From: Flavimaricola sp.
GTDB taxonomy: Bacteria > Pseudomonadota > Alphaproteobacteria > Rhodobacterales > Rhodobacteraceae
Direction: 5' to 3'
Length of the DNA stretch: 53,550 nucleotides
Assembly (NCBI GenBank): GCA_029255105.1
Contig: JAQWWH010000073.1
Span: 1 to 53,550 of the forward strand
Part shown: positions 25,365-35,353 of the stretch, in pieces
Numbering within the stretch: the first letter of the stretch is position 1
How the letters are laid out: each line of letters opens with the position of its first letter
Position numbers and translations under genes: made by a program
Notes under the pieces: generated by a model
Seen by the model: only the letters and a program-made list of their open reading frames with translations
The model's database searches: none
What the model was told of the DNA's origin: nothing

Positions 25365-26089
25365 CGCCTGCGGCCCTCTATGCCTTGATCGAGGCGACCT
25401 GGCCCCCGGCGGGCCAAACCCGGGTCGGTCCCTATGTCATCCGGGAAGGGCAGGGCGGCGGTAGCCGGGTGAGTGCCGCGACCGCCGCAGCCGTAGACGG
25501 ACTGGCCGAAGGGTTGCCTGCGGCAGAAGCGGCCATGCGGGCGCTGGGCCAGACGCCGTTGTTCATGATCCGGCACGGGGACGAGGCGCTGGATGCGCTG
25601 TTGGACCGCGCAGGCTACGTCATCAAGGACCCCGTCATCGGGTACTCTGCCCCGGTCAGCCAGCTGACCCAAACACTGCCGCCCCCCGTTACCACGTTCG
25701 AGGTCTGGCCCCCCCTCGCCGTTCAGGCCGAGATCTGGGCCGAAGCTGGGATCGGCCCCGACCGGCTGGCCGTTATGAACCGGGCCAAGGGGCCCAAGAC
25801 AACGATCCTTGGCCGGCTAGAGGATTCGCCTGCCGGTACCGTCTATCTGGCTTGCAGTCCCGATGGTGCGATGCTGCACGCGCTTGAGACCCGTGCCCAA
25901 TTCCGACGCAAGGGGCTTGGCGCCCATATGCTGCGCGCCGGCGCCAGATGGGCGACCCGGCAAGGCGCGGAAGAGCTGGCGTTGGTCGTGACAACGGCCA
26001 ATACCGCGGCCCGCAGCCTCTATGCTTCCCTAGGGATGTCAGCTGTGGGAGAGTATCACTACCGGATCAAGACGGAGACCGGACGATGA
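25361..26089 (+). CDS. GNAT-family N-acetyltransferase
   Basis: A 242-residue protein with a GNAT fold in the C-terminal half. The acetyl-CoA-binding strand-loop-helix is LETRAQFRRKGLGAHMLRAG (R/Q-x-x-G-x-G/A form, KGLGAH), followed by LALVVTTANTAARSLYASLG and the closing YHYRIK. The N-terminal half is less conserved and probably sets substrate specificity. Substrate unknown. The ATGA overlaps on both sides show tight coupling with the CinA-type and AhpD-like genes. Confidence 0.88.
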   Translation: MTPAALYALIEATWPPAGQTRVGPYVIREGQGGGSRVSAATAAAVDGLAEGLPAAEAAMRALGQTPLFMIRHGDEALDALLDRAGYVIKDPVIGYSAPVSQLTQTLPPPVTTFEVWPPLAVQAEIWAEAGIGPDRLAVMNRAKGPKTTILGRLEDSPAGTVYLACSPDGAMLHALETRAQFRRKGLGAHMLRAGARWATRQGAEELALVVTTANTAARSLYASLGMSAVGEYHYRIKTETGR

Positions 26090-26658
26090 CCCAAGATGAC
26101 AGCCCCACCGCGCTGGACCTGCCGCAAGTGGACCCATTGCCACCGCAGACCCAGGCCTACTTTGACAAATGCGTCGAAAAGCTTGGCATGGTGCCGAACG
26201 TCCTGCGGGCCTATGCCTTTGATATCGACAAGCTCAACGCGTTTACCGCCCTTTACAACGACCTGATGCTCGCCCCGTCCGGCCTGACCAAGCTGGAGCG
26301 CGAGATGATCGCGGTCACGGTATCCTCGATCAACAAATGCTACTACTGTCTGACGGCTCACGGCGCTGCCGTGCGGGCGCTGTCCGGGGACCCCAAACTT
26401 GGGGAAATGCTGGTGATGAACTGGAGGGTCGCCCCGCTTGATGCCAGGCAGCGCGCCATGCTGGACTTTGCCGAGCGGATGACGATCGCCAGCGCCGGGA
26501 TCGAAGAACACCACCGCGATGCCTTGCGGCAGGTGGGCTTTTCCGATCGGGACATTTGGGACATCGCCTCCGTGGTTGGCTTTTACAACATGAGCAACCG
26601 GATCGCTTCGGCCACCGATATGCGACCCAACGACGACTATCATTCGCAGGCCCGATGA
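26086..26658 (+). CDS. AhpD-like peroxidase-related protein
   Basis: A 190-residue protein of the carboxymuconolactone decarboxylase/AhpD superfamily. The redox motif is SSINKCYYCLTAHGAAVR, with Cys85 and Cys88 and the following His92 in the expected E-x(n)-C-x-x-C-x3-H arrangement. LTKLEREMIAVTVSS and DIASVVGFYNMSNRIASATD are also typical of the uncharacterised peroxidase-related subgroup. These proteins can act as alkylhydroperoxidases. The ATG at 26086 gives the family start and an ATGA overlap with the GNAT gene. It overlaps the OmpA-like gene in the same way. Confidence 0.9.
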   Translation: MTQDDSPTALDLPQVDPLPPQTQAYFDKCVEKLGMVPNVLRAYAFDIDKLNAFTALYNDLMLAPSGLTKLEREMIAVTVSSINKCYYCLTAHGAAVRALSGDPKLGEMLVMNWRVAPLDARQRAMLDFAERMTIASAGIEEHHRDALRQVGFSDRDIWDIASVVGFYNMSNRIASATDMRPNDDYHSQAR

Positions 26659-27590
26659 AGGCGGGGCTCTGCATCACGTTTGCCTTGGCCCCCTGCATTG
26701 GCTGGGGACAGGAACTGGCCTTTCAGGGGCAGGCGACTTTGCAGGCTGAGATTGTGTTCGAACCTGGCAGTTACGCGATGCCAGTTGGCCCCTTCGGAGA
26801 GGCCGGCTTGCCGACCCGCATCCTTGAAGGCGCAGTGTCGCAGCAGGCCTGGCGGGTGGACGCACAAGGGGCCTCAACGTTGGCCCTGATGGTGCCCCTG
26901 CGCGATCAGGTTCTTGCTATGGGATACGAACCGGTCCTCGACTGCGAGTCGCTGGCCTGCGGCGGCTTTGATTTTCGGTTTGGCACTGACGTGATGAGCC
27001 CTCCCGACATGTTCGTCGACCTGGGCGATTTTCGTTTCTTTGCGGCCAGCCGGATGGGCGACGATGGCGAAGAGGCGATCAGCCTCATGATAAGCCGGTC
27101 TGGCACGGCCGGATTCGTTCAGATCGTGCGGGTTGGGCCACACGCCGAGTTTCCCGCCGTCGCAACGGTCTCGCCCGTGTCGCCGGCCGTGCCCCTGCCC
27201 GGAACGCAGAGCGATTTCGGGACGACGCTGGATCACAGTGGCCACATCATCCTGAGCGACCTTACCTTCGAAACAGGCTCTGCCCAACTGGGTGCAGGCC
27301 CCTATGCCTCGCTGCGGGCGCTGGCGGCCTATCTGGCGGATAATCCTGACCGCCGGGTTGCACTTGTCGGCCATACGGATGCCCAAGGGTCGCTGGATGC
27401 CAATATCGCCCTGTCGCGCCGTCGGGCGGCGTCGGTGGTGGAGCGGCTGGTGAGTGAACTTGGGGTGCGCCGCGCGCAACTGGATGCCCAGGGGATGGGA
27501 TACCTTGCCCCGGTGGCGACCAATCTTACAGCCGAAGGCCGCGACGCGAACCGGCGCGTGGAAGTCATCGTCACCTCGACATTGGAGTGA
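26655..27590 (+). CDS. OmpA-family peptidoglycan-associated protein
   Basis: A 311-residue exported protein: signal peptide MKAGLCITFALAPCIGWGQ, a ~170-residue domain of unknown function, then an OmpA-C domain from about residue 195. That domain has ILSDLTFETGSAQLGAGPYA, RRVALVGHTDAQGSLDANIA, LSRRRAASVVERLV and NRRVEVIV, the segments that bind diaminopimelate of peptidoglycan. Two cysteines (DCESLACGG) in the middle domain may pair. I do not recognise the N-terminal domain. It closes the four-gene chain. Confidence 0.9.
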   Translation: MKAGLCITFALAPCIGWGQELAFQGQATLQAEIVFEPGSYAMPVGPFGEAGLPTRILEGAVSQQAWRVDAQGASTLALMVPLRDQVLAMGYEPVLDCESLACGGFDFRFGTDVMSPPDMFVDLGDFRFFAASRMGDDGEEAISLMISRSGTAGFVQIVRVGPHAEFPAVATVSPVSPAVPLPGTQSDFGTTLDHSGHIILSDLTFETGSAQLGAGPYASLRALAAYLADNPDRRVALVGHTDAQGSLDANIALSRRRAASVVERLVSELGVRRAQLDAQGMGYLAPVATNLTAEGRDANRRVEVIVTSTLE

Positions 27591-27597
27591 TCGATGC

Positions 27598-27625
27598 AAA
27601 AAAGCGCGACCCTTTCGGGCCGCGC
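27598..27625 (-). terminator. Intrinsic terminator downstream of the LysR gene
   Basis: On the minus strand GCGCGGCCC pairs with GGGTCGCGC (one G-T wobble) around a GAAA tetraloop and is followed by six Ts. It lies 38 bases past the stop of the LysR gene, in the convergent gap with the OmpA-like gene. Confidence 0.9.
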
Positions 27626-27662
27626 CAGTTGAGGTTCGGGAACCTCTGGGGATGGGGTTGCG

Positions 27663-28568
27663 TTACCAGGCGTCGGGGCCCTTTTCGGCAAAGGCATGGA
27701 CAAGAAAGTCGATGAAGGCCCGCACCTTGGGTTGGGTAAATCGGCCCGGCGGATAAACCGCGTAGATGCCTTGCGTTTCGACTGGCAGATCGGGAATGGC
27801 CTCTTCGACAAGACCTTTGGCCTGCGCGTCGGCATAAAGAAAGGATGGCAGATAGGCGATGCCAAGGCCCGATATACAGGCGTTGAGCAGCGATTGACCG
27901 TCGTTGACCGTGAGCCAGCCCGCTGTCCGCACCTGCCGCTTCTCGCCTGACGGGGCTGTCAGCTTCCAGACCGCTCCGTTTGATTGGTTCGAATAGTGCA
28001 GCAACTTATGCTCGTTCAGATCGTCGATCTTTTCGGGTCGGCCGTACTGCTGAAAGTATGATGGGGACGCGATCATGCGTTTGGTCGTTTCGGTCAGCTT
28101 GCGGGCACGAAGGGTCGAATCTTCCAGTTCTCCAATCCGAACGGCCATGTCGAAGCCTTCCGAAATCAGCTCAACATAGCGGTTGTTCAGCACCATGTTG
28201 ACCGTGATGTCGGGAAACTCCTGCAGGAATTCGCCCAGAACAGGGGACAGGTGGTTGACGCCAAAATCGGTGGCGACGCTGATCCGCAACAGACCGGACG
28301 GGGCCGATTGCATCGAGGTCACGAGGGCGTCGGCTTCGCCTGCGTCATTCAACACGCGACGGGCGCGATCATAGTAGGCCAGACCGATTTCGGTCGGGCT
28401 GACCCGGCGTGTCGTGCGGTTCAAGAGCCGGGCTCCAAGGCGTGCCTCAAGCGAGGACACATGCTTGGAAACGGCGGACTTGGAGATGCCCATCTTCCTT
28501 GCCGCGTCAGTGAACCCTCCTTGATCCACGACCGTGGCAAAGGCCTCCATTTCCGTTAGGCGATCCAT
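27663..28568 (-). CDS. LysR-family transcriptional regulator
   Basis: A 301-residue regulator with the N-terminal winged helix-turn-helix (MEAFATVVDQGGFTDAARKM then GISKSAVSKHVSSLEARLGA and RLLNRTTRRVSPTEIG) and a periplasmic-binding-like effector domain from about residue 90. The sequence is of the CrgA/DsdC-like branch common in roseobacters. It is not divergent from a likely target: upstream on the same strand are only the MOSC remnant and fadH. The regulon and co-inducer are therefore unknown. Confidence 0.93.
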   Translation of the reverse strand: MDRLTEMEAFATVVDQGGFTDAARKMGISKSAVSKHVSSLEARLGARLLNRTTRRVSPTEIGLAYYDRARRVLNDAGEADALVTSMQSAPSGLLRISVATDFGVNHLSPVLGEFLQEFPDITVNMVLNNRYVELISEGFDMAVRIGELEDSTLRARKLTETTKRMIASPSYFQQYGRPEKIDDLNEHKLLHYSNQSNGAVWKLTAPSGEKRQVRTAGWLTVNDGQSLLNACISGLGIAYLPSFLYADAQAKGLVEEAIPDLPVETQGIYAVYPPGRFTQPKVRAFIDFLVHAFAEKGPDAW

Positions 28569-28701
28569 TTGCGTCCCTCTGCATTCAGTTCTTCGGGGAC
28601 CAGTCTTGCCGTTGGAACAAGGCAGGATCGGGGCGTCAGCTTGACAATATCAGGGTCTTGCTAGGGATAAGTGACGGGGGGGAAACAGCGGCCAGGCCGG
28701 A

Positions 28702-28962
28702 CTAAATCGCTTTGGGATAGGCCAGGCTGAGGTTTTCACGCAGCTTCTTGTGAATTGGCGCATGACGCCAGCGTGCCACAGTTTGTTTCTCTAGTTTATG
28801 TGATGATCCGTCACGCATCAACTCTGCAAGTCCGACCTTTGGGCCTTTGAAGGGGTTCCATGCGCCTTCCGTCCCTGCTGACACCTGCCCGGGCCTCACG
28901 ACCCTTGCGTAGGCCCCCGGTCGCCCGGCCTCGTGGAAGAGCCGGACGAACCCTGGGTCCGC
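28702..28962 (-). pseudogene. C-terminal fragment of a MOSC-domain protein
   Basis: Directly after the fadH stop the minus strand reads FVRLFHEAGRPGAYARVVRP, GQVSAGTEGAWNPFKGPKVG and LAELMRDGSSHKLEKQTVAR, ending WRHAPIHKKLRENL. The block AGRPGAYARVxxPGxVxAG is the C-terminal part of MOSC (molybdenum cofactor sulfurase C-terminal) domains. The cysteine-bearing N-terminal part is missing: in this frame the sequence upstream is the antisense-frame reading of fadH. No start codon fits. This looks like a truncated gene left after a deletion that joined it to fadH. Confidence 0.6.
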
Positions 28963-28963
28963 T

Positions 28964-31009
<2,046 letters not shown>

Positions 31010-31057
31010 TCATGACGGCGATGGAGGGTGGGGTCACGCACTACGCCGCGTCAGCAA

Positions 31058-31091
31058 GGCTCCAAGACTCTTCGCGAAGAGTCTTGGAGCC
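31058..31091. repeat. 34-bp perfect palindrome (first of a tandem pair)
   Basis: The half-site GGCTCCAAGACTCTTCG is followed by its exact reverse complement with no loop bases. It lies between the stop of the 126-residue gene and the start of fadH, both minus strand. There is no T-run. It may act as an RNA hairpin between genes or be a mobile palindromic repeat. Confidence 0.8.
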
Positions 31092-31101
31092 GGGCGCCGA
31101 T

Positions 31102-31129
31102 CCCAAAAATCTTGGCAAAGATTTTTGGG
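31102..31129. repeat. 28-bp hairpin repeat (second of the pair)
   Basis: CCCAAAAATCTT at 31102-31113 and AAGATTTTTGGG at 31118-31129 form a 12-bp stem with a GGCA loop. It begins 10 bases after the preceding palindrome. On either strand the stem contains its own five-A/T run, so it could terminate transcription in part. Confidence 0.75.
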
Positions 31130-31137
31130 GTGCCGGA

Positions 31138-31518
31138 TTAGCCCATCGTCTCGATGCAGTGCCGGCGAAACGCTTTCTTGAGCATGTCCAGTTCAGCCCT
31201 CAGAAGGTCAATCTCGGCACGGATGTCTTCGGCCAGTGCCTCTCCGGCGAGGATGGTAAAGCTGTCCAGAGTGTCGCCGGTTTTTTCGTCCACAACGACG
31301 AAGGTCTGAACGCCATCCGATAGCGCCTTGATCGGTATGGGAACCCGCAGGTGCCAGCCCAGGCCATCTTGTGCAGACCCGATCGTCACCCCCTCTACCT
31401 CAAGGCCCATATGCAGCACCTTGAGCAAAGGCGGTTCCGCCCCGACGCGCCCATCGGACAGGAGACCCTCCCAGGTACCTTCCAGGATCTGTGTCTTCGT
31501 AAGTCGCAAATTCGACAT
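31138..31518 (-). CDS. Conserved hypothetical protein
   Basis: A 126-residue cytosolic protein without signal or membrane segment. The N-terminal ~90 residues look like a compact beta domain (VLHMGLEVEGVTIGS, WHLRVPIPIKALSDGVQTFV). The last ~35 residues form a predicted amphipathic helix or coiled coil (LAEDIRAEIDLLRAELDMLK). I do not recognise a family by name. It is 24 bases downstream of the 257-residue gene on the same strand, so they form a pair. The protein may oligomerise through the tail; function unknown. Confidence 0.8.
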   Translation of the reverse strand: MSNLRLTKTQILEGTWEGLLSDGRVGAEPPLLKVLHMGLEVEGVTIGSAQDGLGWHLRVPIPIKALSDGVQTFVVVDEKTGDTLDSFTILAGEALAEDIRAEIDLLRAELDMLKKAFRRHCIETMG

Positions 31519-31542
31519 CTCAACCTCCCGACCCCTACAGGA

Positions 31543-32316
31543 TCATAGTTCTGCCCTTGGATATCGGGCAAAGGTCACATCCCGCATCGTGACCTGGTTC
31601 ATTTCGGGTCCCTCGAAAATCAGGTCGACCCACATCCGCTCCACGCGTTTTTCGTTCAGTTTCGTGTAGGCAAGGTCAAACTCTACAAAGACGTTGTCAT
31701 CCTCAAGAGGCAGTTCCCGGACGATCTGTTCCGTATTGGGCCCATGCCGGATGTTCAGACGTGCAAAAATCTCGAGCGGCTTTTCAAGTTCGACAATTGT
31801 ATCAAGTCGGATCAGGTGGCGTCGTTTCAGCCCGTTGCAGGCCTCCGGTGGCAATTCGACCACCACCGACAGAAAGCTGCCGTCAAAGCGGAATACGTCC
31901 ATGCGCAGACCGTAGGGGGCCAGATCGACCTCGCGCTGATTTCGCAACTGCCGAAGCGTCAGTTCACTAAGTCGGCAATCATGGAACAGAGTGACCTCGT
32001 CGCCGAACGCTGTCTTGCTTTCGACACTAGAGGCTCCTTTGATATCCAAAGGGCCCCGCCAGAGATTGGGACGCCAAAACCAGTCAGTCCCGCCGGGTTT
32101 TGGGAATGCTGATGATCCGATGCGGGGCAAGGCAAGGCGCGTATCGGCAACCTGAAGGAGTTCATTCAGCTTTTGGCGCAATTTACGCGCGCGGTCCCGG
32201 ACAAGCCGCAGGTCAGACAGGTCGGCACTTTTGGCGGTTCTGACCGCACGCGACCAAAGCGTGAGGCTGCTTCGGTAGGCCAGCCGATCCAAAAAACTCC
32301 ATCTTTCCTGTGACAT
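31543..32316 (-). CDS. Conserved hypothetical protein (resembles DUF6478)
   Basis: A 257-residue protein with a basic, helical N-terminus (LRLVRDRARKLRQKLNELLQ) and a beta-rich body: GTDWFWRPNLWRGPL, FGDEVTLFHDCRLSELTLRQ, APYGLRMDVFRFDGSFLSVV, FARLNIRHGPNTEQIVRELP and MWVDLIFEGPEMNQVTMRD. I associate these blocks with DUF6478, a family I recall mainly from Rhodobacteraceae; this is memory and not a search. The HDCR and RMDVFRFDGSFLS segments are the most motif-like. No export signal. It precedes the 126-residue gene in a likely two-gene unit. Confidence 0.8.
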   Translation of the reverse strand: MSQERWSFLDRLAYRSSLTLWSRAVRTAKSADLSDLRLVRDRARKLRQKLNELLQVADTRLALPRIGSSAFPKPGGTDWFWRPNLWRGPLDIKGASSVESKTAFGDEVTLFHDCRLSELTLRQLRNQREVDLAPYGLRMDVFRFDGSFLSVVVELPPEACNGLKRRHLIRLDTIVELEKPLEIFARLNIRHGPNTEQIVRELPLEDDNVFVEFDLAYTKLNEKRVERMWVDLIFEGPEMNQVTMRDVTFARYPRAEL

Positions 32317-32417
32317 GCCTGCTCATTTCTTGGGGTGCGCTTGGGCTGTGTGGTCCGAACGCTGCTTCGTTGTCATACCCACTGTGTGCCAAACTGTTTC
32401 CAAAAAGGAAACTGACG

Positions 32418-33020
32418 TCAGCCGCCCGAGCTGGATGAATTGATCGAGATCAGGCTGTAGACAGCTTGTTCCAGAAGGGCCAGCCCGTCGTCCGGCTGCA
32501 AAGGCGCGCGCGCGAACCCCCGGACCGTCACAGTCACGAGCCGGTCGTGAAGGTCAAGAAAGGCGCGCCATTCATCATTCGCGAGGCCTGGGAAAGGCGC
32601 GGCGGCACTGTCACTGAACCGCACTATGACTACCTGGTCCCGGGACATGAGGGATCGAACGGTGATATCCGTGGGCTGCCCCCTCGCGCTGAGCAAGGCA
32701 ACGCCCGAAGCTGTGGCAAGTAGGCTGCGCAACGTGGCCTCGTTCCCCGCAACAGCCGCCGTGCCCGGTGCCCCTGTCTGGACCGTGATCCAGGCGTCCT
32801 TCGAAGGCATGACAGCGTCGGATGAGACAAGGGCGCAGCCTGCCATCGCCGCGAACCCATCGGAGGGGCGGCTGGTCGCTGGATCGATGCAGTATCCATC
32901 AGGGGCCTGCACGACGATCTCGCCATTAAACAGAGACAGGGCGCGCACGGCTTCGCCATTTGGAACCAAAACGCAGCCGGATATGCCCAGCACCGACAGC
33001 AAGGCGATAGGTTTCAGCAT
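32418..33020 (-). CDS. Putative lipoprotein of unknown function
   Basis: A 200-residue protein with an N-terminal lipobox, LSVLGISGC, so the mature protein should be lipidated at about Cys16. Two more cysteines (DGYCIDPATS and AGCALVSSD) may pair. The C-terminus ends in a serine/glycine-rich tail, SLISINSSSSGG. The middle has mixed beta character (DITVRSLMSRDQVVIVRFSD, RLVTVTVRGFARAPL). I do not recognise the family. It is about 100 bases upstream of the 257-residue gene on the same strand. Confidence 0.78.
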   Translation of the reverse strand: MLKPIALLSVLGISGCVLVPNGEAVRALSLFNGEIVVQAPDGYCIDPATSRPSDGFAAMAGCALVSSDAVMPSKDAWITVQTGAPGTAAVAGNEATLRSLLATASGVALLSARGQPTDITVRSLMSRDQVVIVRFSDSAAAPFPGLANDEWRAFLDLHDRLVTVTVRGFARAPLQPDDGLALLEQAVYSLISINSSSSGG

Positions 33021-33299
33021 GCGGGCGGACCATCCATCATCATCACACGTTCACTACCAAAGGCTTCCCGGCGCGCCGGACGTACTCCCGACGATGTCAA
33101 AGGGGTAACCATTGGTCCGGCGTGCGGCAAGTCGGCTACGTCAGGATGGTTCTGAGGGGTTGCCATGATGCCTCAGGCATCAATCGGTGCGTGCCATTCA
33201 TCTGTCATTTGGCAACAGAAAAAGTGTGGCATCACTTCATGTTCTGGGCCGCAACCCAAAGGCGCATCACGGCATCGCCTCGACCGCCTGGTCATGTGG
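33021..33299. other. Intergenic region upstream of the lipoprotein gene
   Basis: No convincing gene. On the minus strand a 33-codon frame (from an ATG near 33119, starting MVTPLTSSG) overlaps the lipoprotein start, but it has no recognisable features. The region should contain the promoter of the lipoprotein gene; I could not pick a reliable -10/-35 pair. Confidence 0.4.
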
Positions 33300-33331
33300 C
33301 GGTCCGGCCCGCAGGGATGAGCGCCGGACCG
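33300..33331 (-). terminator. Possible hairpin downstream of ilvD
   Basis: CGGTCCGGC (33300-33308) pairs perfectly with GCCGGACCG (33323-33331), 13 bases beyond the ilvD stop. There is no T-run, so it is at best a weak or Rho-assisted terminator or a 3'-end stabiliser. Confidence 0.45.
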
Positions 33332-33343
33332 AAGGTCACAGGA

Positions 33344-35077
33344 TCAGAGATCCATGTAGATGTGCAACTCAGTCTCGGCCCCCGGATGGGTGACCGCCCC
33401 TTTACGAGCGCCTCCGACCAGCTGGGCGTACTTCCAAAGCGCTCCGGTTGCGTAGATCGTCTTGCGCGGACCGGCCCAAGCCGCTTTGCGGGCGGCAAGC
33501 TCTTCCTCGGTCAGATCGACAGACAGTTCACCCGTCAGGGCGTTGATGGTGATCACATCGCCGTTCTGCAGCATGCCGATCGGTCCGCCGTGCGCAGCCT
33601 CTGGCCCGACATGGCCGACGCAGAACCCACGGGTCGCACCCGAGAAGCGGCCATCGGTGATCAGTGCGACCTTCTTGCCCATGCCCTGACCGGACAGGGC
33701 CGCTGTGGTTGCGAGCATTTCACGCATGCCGGGGCCGCCTGCTGGGCCTTCGTTGCGGATGACAATGACTTCGCCTTCCTCGTATCCACGGGCCTTTACG
33801 GCGGCAAAGGCGTCTTCTTCGCATTCAAACACACGGGCAGGGCCGGTAAAGACCTGCTCTTCCTCGGACATGCCTGCGACCTTGACGATGGCCCCTTCCG
33901 GGCACAGGTTGCCCCGCAGGCCAACAACACCACCGGTCTTGGTGATGGGCGAATCGACGTGGTAGATGACCTTGCCGTCGGCATCGCCCTCGATCATATC
34001 GAGTTCTTCGCCAATGGTGCGGCCGCTGGCGGTCATGCAATCCTCATGGATCAGACCTGCCTTGCGCAGCTCTTTCATCACGACGGGCACACCGCCGGAT
34101 TCATAAAGGTCCTTGGCGACGTATTGTCCGCCCGGCTTGAGATCCACGAAATACGGGGTGTCGCGGAAGATGTCACAGACGTCGAACAGGTCAAAATCGA
34201 TCCCGGCCTCGTGGGCAATGGCGGGCAGGTGCAGACCGGCGTTGGTCGAACCGCCGGTGCAGGCCACGATGCGGGCAGCGTTCTCAAGGCTCTTGCGGGT
34301 GACGATATCGCGGGCGCGGATGTTCTTTTCGATCAGGTTCATCACCGCAACACCGGACGCTTCGCCATACTGGTCGCGGCTTTCATAGGGGGCGGGGGCG
34401 CCGGAGGAGTTCAACAGGGCAAGACCGATCGCCTCGGATACGCAGGCCATGGTGTTGGCGGTGAACTGACCGCCACAGGCGCCGGCAGAGGGGCAGGCAA
34501 TCCGCTCGAGAATCTCAAGCTCAGCGTCGGACATGCTGCCGGCCTGATGCTTGCCTACCGCTTCAAAGACGTCCTGTACGGTCACGTCCTTCCCGTTAAG
34601 CCGACCCGGCAGGATGGAGCCGCCGTAGATGAACACCGAAGGCGTGTTCAGGCGAACCATCGCCATCATCATGCCGGGCAGCGATTTGTCGCAGCCTGCA
34701 AGGCCCACGATGGCGTCGTAACAGTGGCCACGCATCGTCAGCTCGACCGTGTCGGCGATGGCCTCGCGGGAGGCCAACGAGGAGCGCATCCCCTCGTGAC
34801 CCATGGCGATGCCGTCTGTTACAGTGATGGTGGTAAATTCACGCGGGGTGCCACCACCCTTCTTGACGCCGCCCTTCACGGACTGGGCCTGACGGTTCAG
34901 GGCGATATTGCAGGGTGCCGCTTCGTTCCAGCAGGTGGCGACACCGACCCAGGGCTGGTGGATCTCTTCCTCAGTGATCCCCATCGCATAAAAGTAGGAC
35001 CTGTGCGGTGCCCGAGAAGGCCCTTCGGTCACATGGCGGCTGGGCAGTTTCGATTTGTCAAAGCGTGCATTGTGCAT
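33344..35077 (-). CDS. ilvD: Dihydroxy-acid dehydratase IlvD
   Basis: A 577-residue Fe-S dehydratase for branched-chain amino acid synthesis (dihydroxy-isovalerate/methylvalerate to the 2-keto acids). Cluster and active-site blocks are [54 protein letters not shown] and [11 protein letters not shown]. The length matches the shorter alphaproteobacterial type. The ATG at 35077 gives [20 protein letters not shown] and has GGGAGG nine bases upstream; in-frame codons beyond it lack similarity. I see no attenuator-like leader peptide upstream. Confidence 0.96.
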   Translation of the reverse strand: MHNARFDKSKLPSRHVTEGPSRAPHRSYFYAMGITEEEIHQPWVGVATCWNEAAPCNIALNRQAQSVKGGVKKGGGTPREFTTITVTDGIAMGHEGMRSSLASREAIADTVELTMRGHCYDAIVGLAGCDKSLPGMMMAMVRLNTPSVFIYGGSILPGRLNGKDVTVQDVFEAVGKHQAGSMSDAELEILERIACPSAGACGGQFTANTMACVSEAIGLALLNSSGAPAPYESRDQYGEASGVAVMNLIEKNIRARDIVTRKSLENAARIVACTGGSTNAGLHLPAIAHEAGIDFDLFDVCDIFRDTPYFVDLKPGGQYVAKDLYESGGVPVVMKELRKAGLIHEDCMTASGRTIGEELDMIEGDADGKVIYHVDSPITKTGGVVGLRGNLCPEGAIVKVAGMSEEEQVFTGPARVFECEEDAFAAVKARGYEEGEVIVIRNEGPAGGPGMREMLATTAALSGQGMGKKVALITDGRFSGATRGFCVGHVGPEAAHGGPIGMLQNGDVITINALTGELSVDLTEEELAARKAAWAGPRKTIYATGALWKYAQLVGGARKGAVTHPGAETELHIYMDL

Positions 35078-35291
35078 GGGTCGTCCTCCCGCGGAACTCG
35101 TTTCAAACCGGCATAAATGTGTGAAGGCCAAGGGGCAAGGCAGGATTGCGCTGCCCGGCACGGGGCCAACGACAATGGGGCCCCGCATTAGGTGGCAGAG
35201 GCGTTGCCGACAAAGTCCGGCACTCTATCGCGGCGGAACTGCCCATTGGGGCAAGCCGCACCTGATCGCACCTTGCCCCAAGCCTCTTCAA

Positions 35292-35319
35292 TTGCATTTC
35301 CCCCCAACGGGCCTTATCT
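35292..35319 (+). promoter_or_regulatory. Candidate promoter of accD
   Basis: TTGCAT (35292-35297) and TTATCT (35314-35319) are 16 bases apart, 35 bases before the accD ATG, in the divergent gap with ilvD. Both match the sigma-70 consensus only in part; this is a guess from spacing. Confidence 0.25.
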
Positions 35320-35353
35320 CGGGCGTCGAACCGACCAAAGGCTATGTCTGCGC

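Noticed and set aside
33021-33119. 33-codon minus-strand frame overlapping the lipoprotein start
   Set aside because: No motif, no clear ribosome site, and different composition; chance is more likely.
33122-35116. 664-residue open frame on the plus strand opposite ilvD
   Set aside because: It is the antisense frame of a highly conserved, full-length IlvD. High GC at third positions leaves the opposite frame open. No family similarity in its translation.
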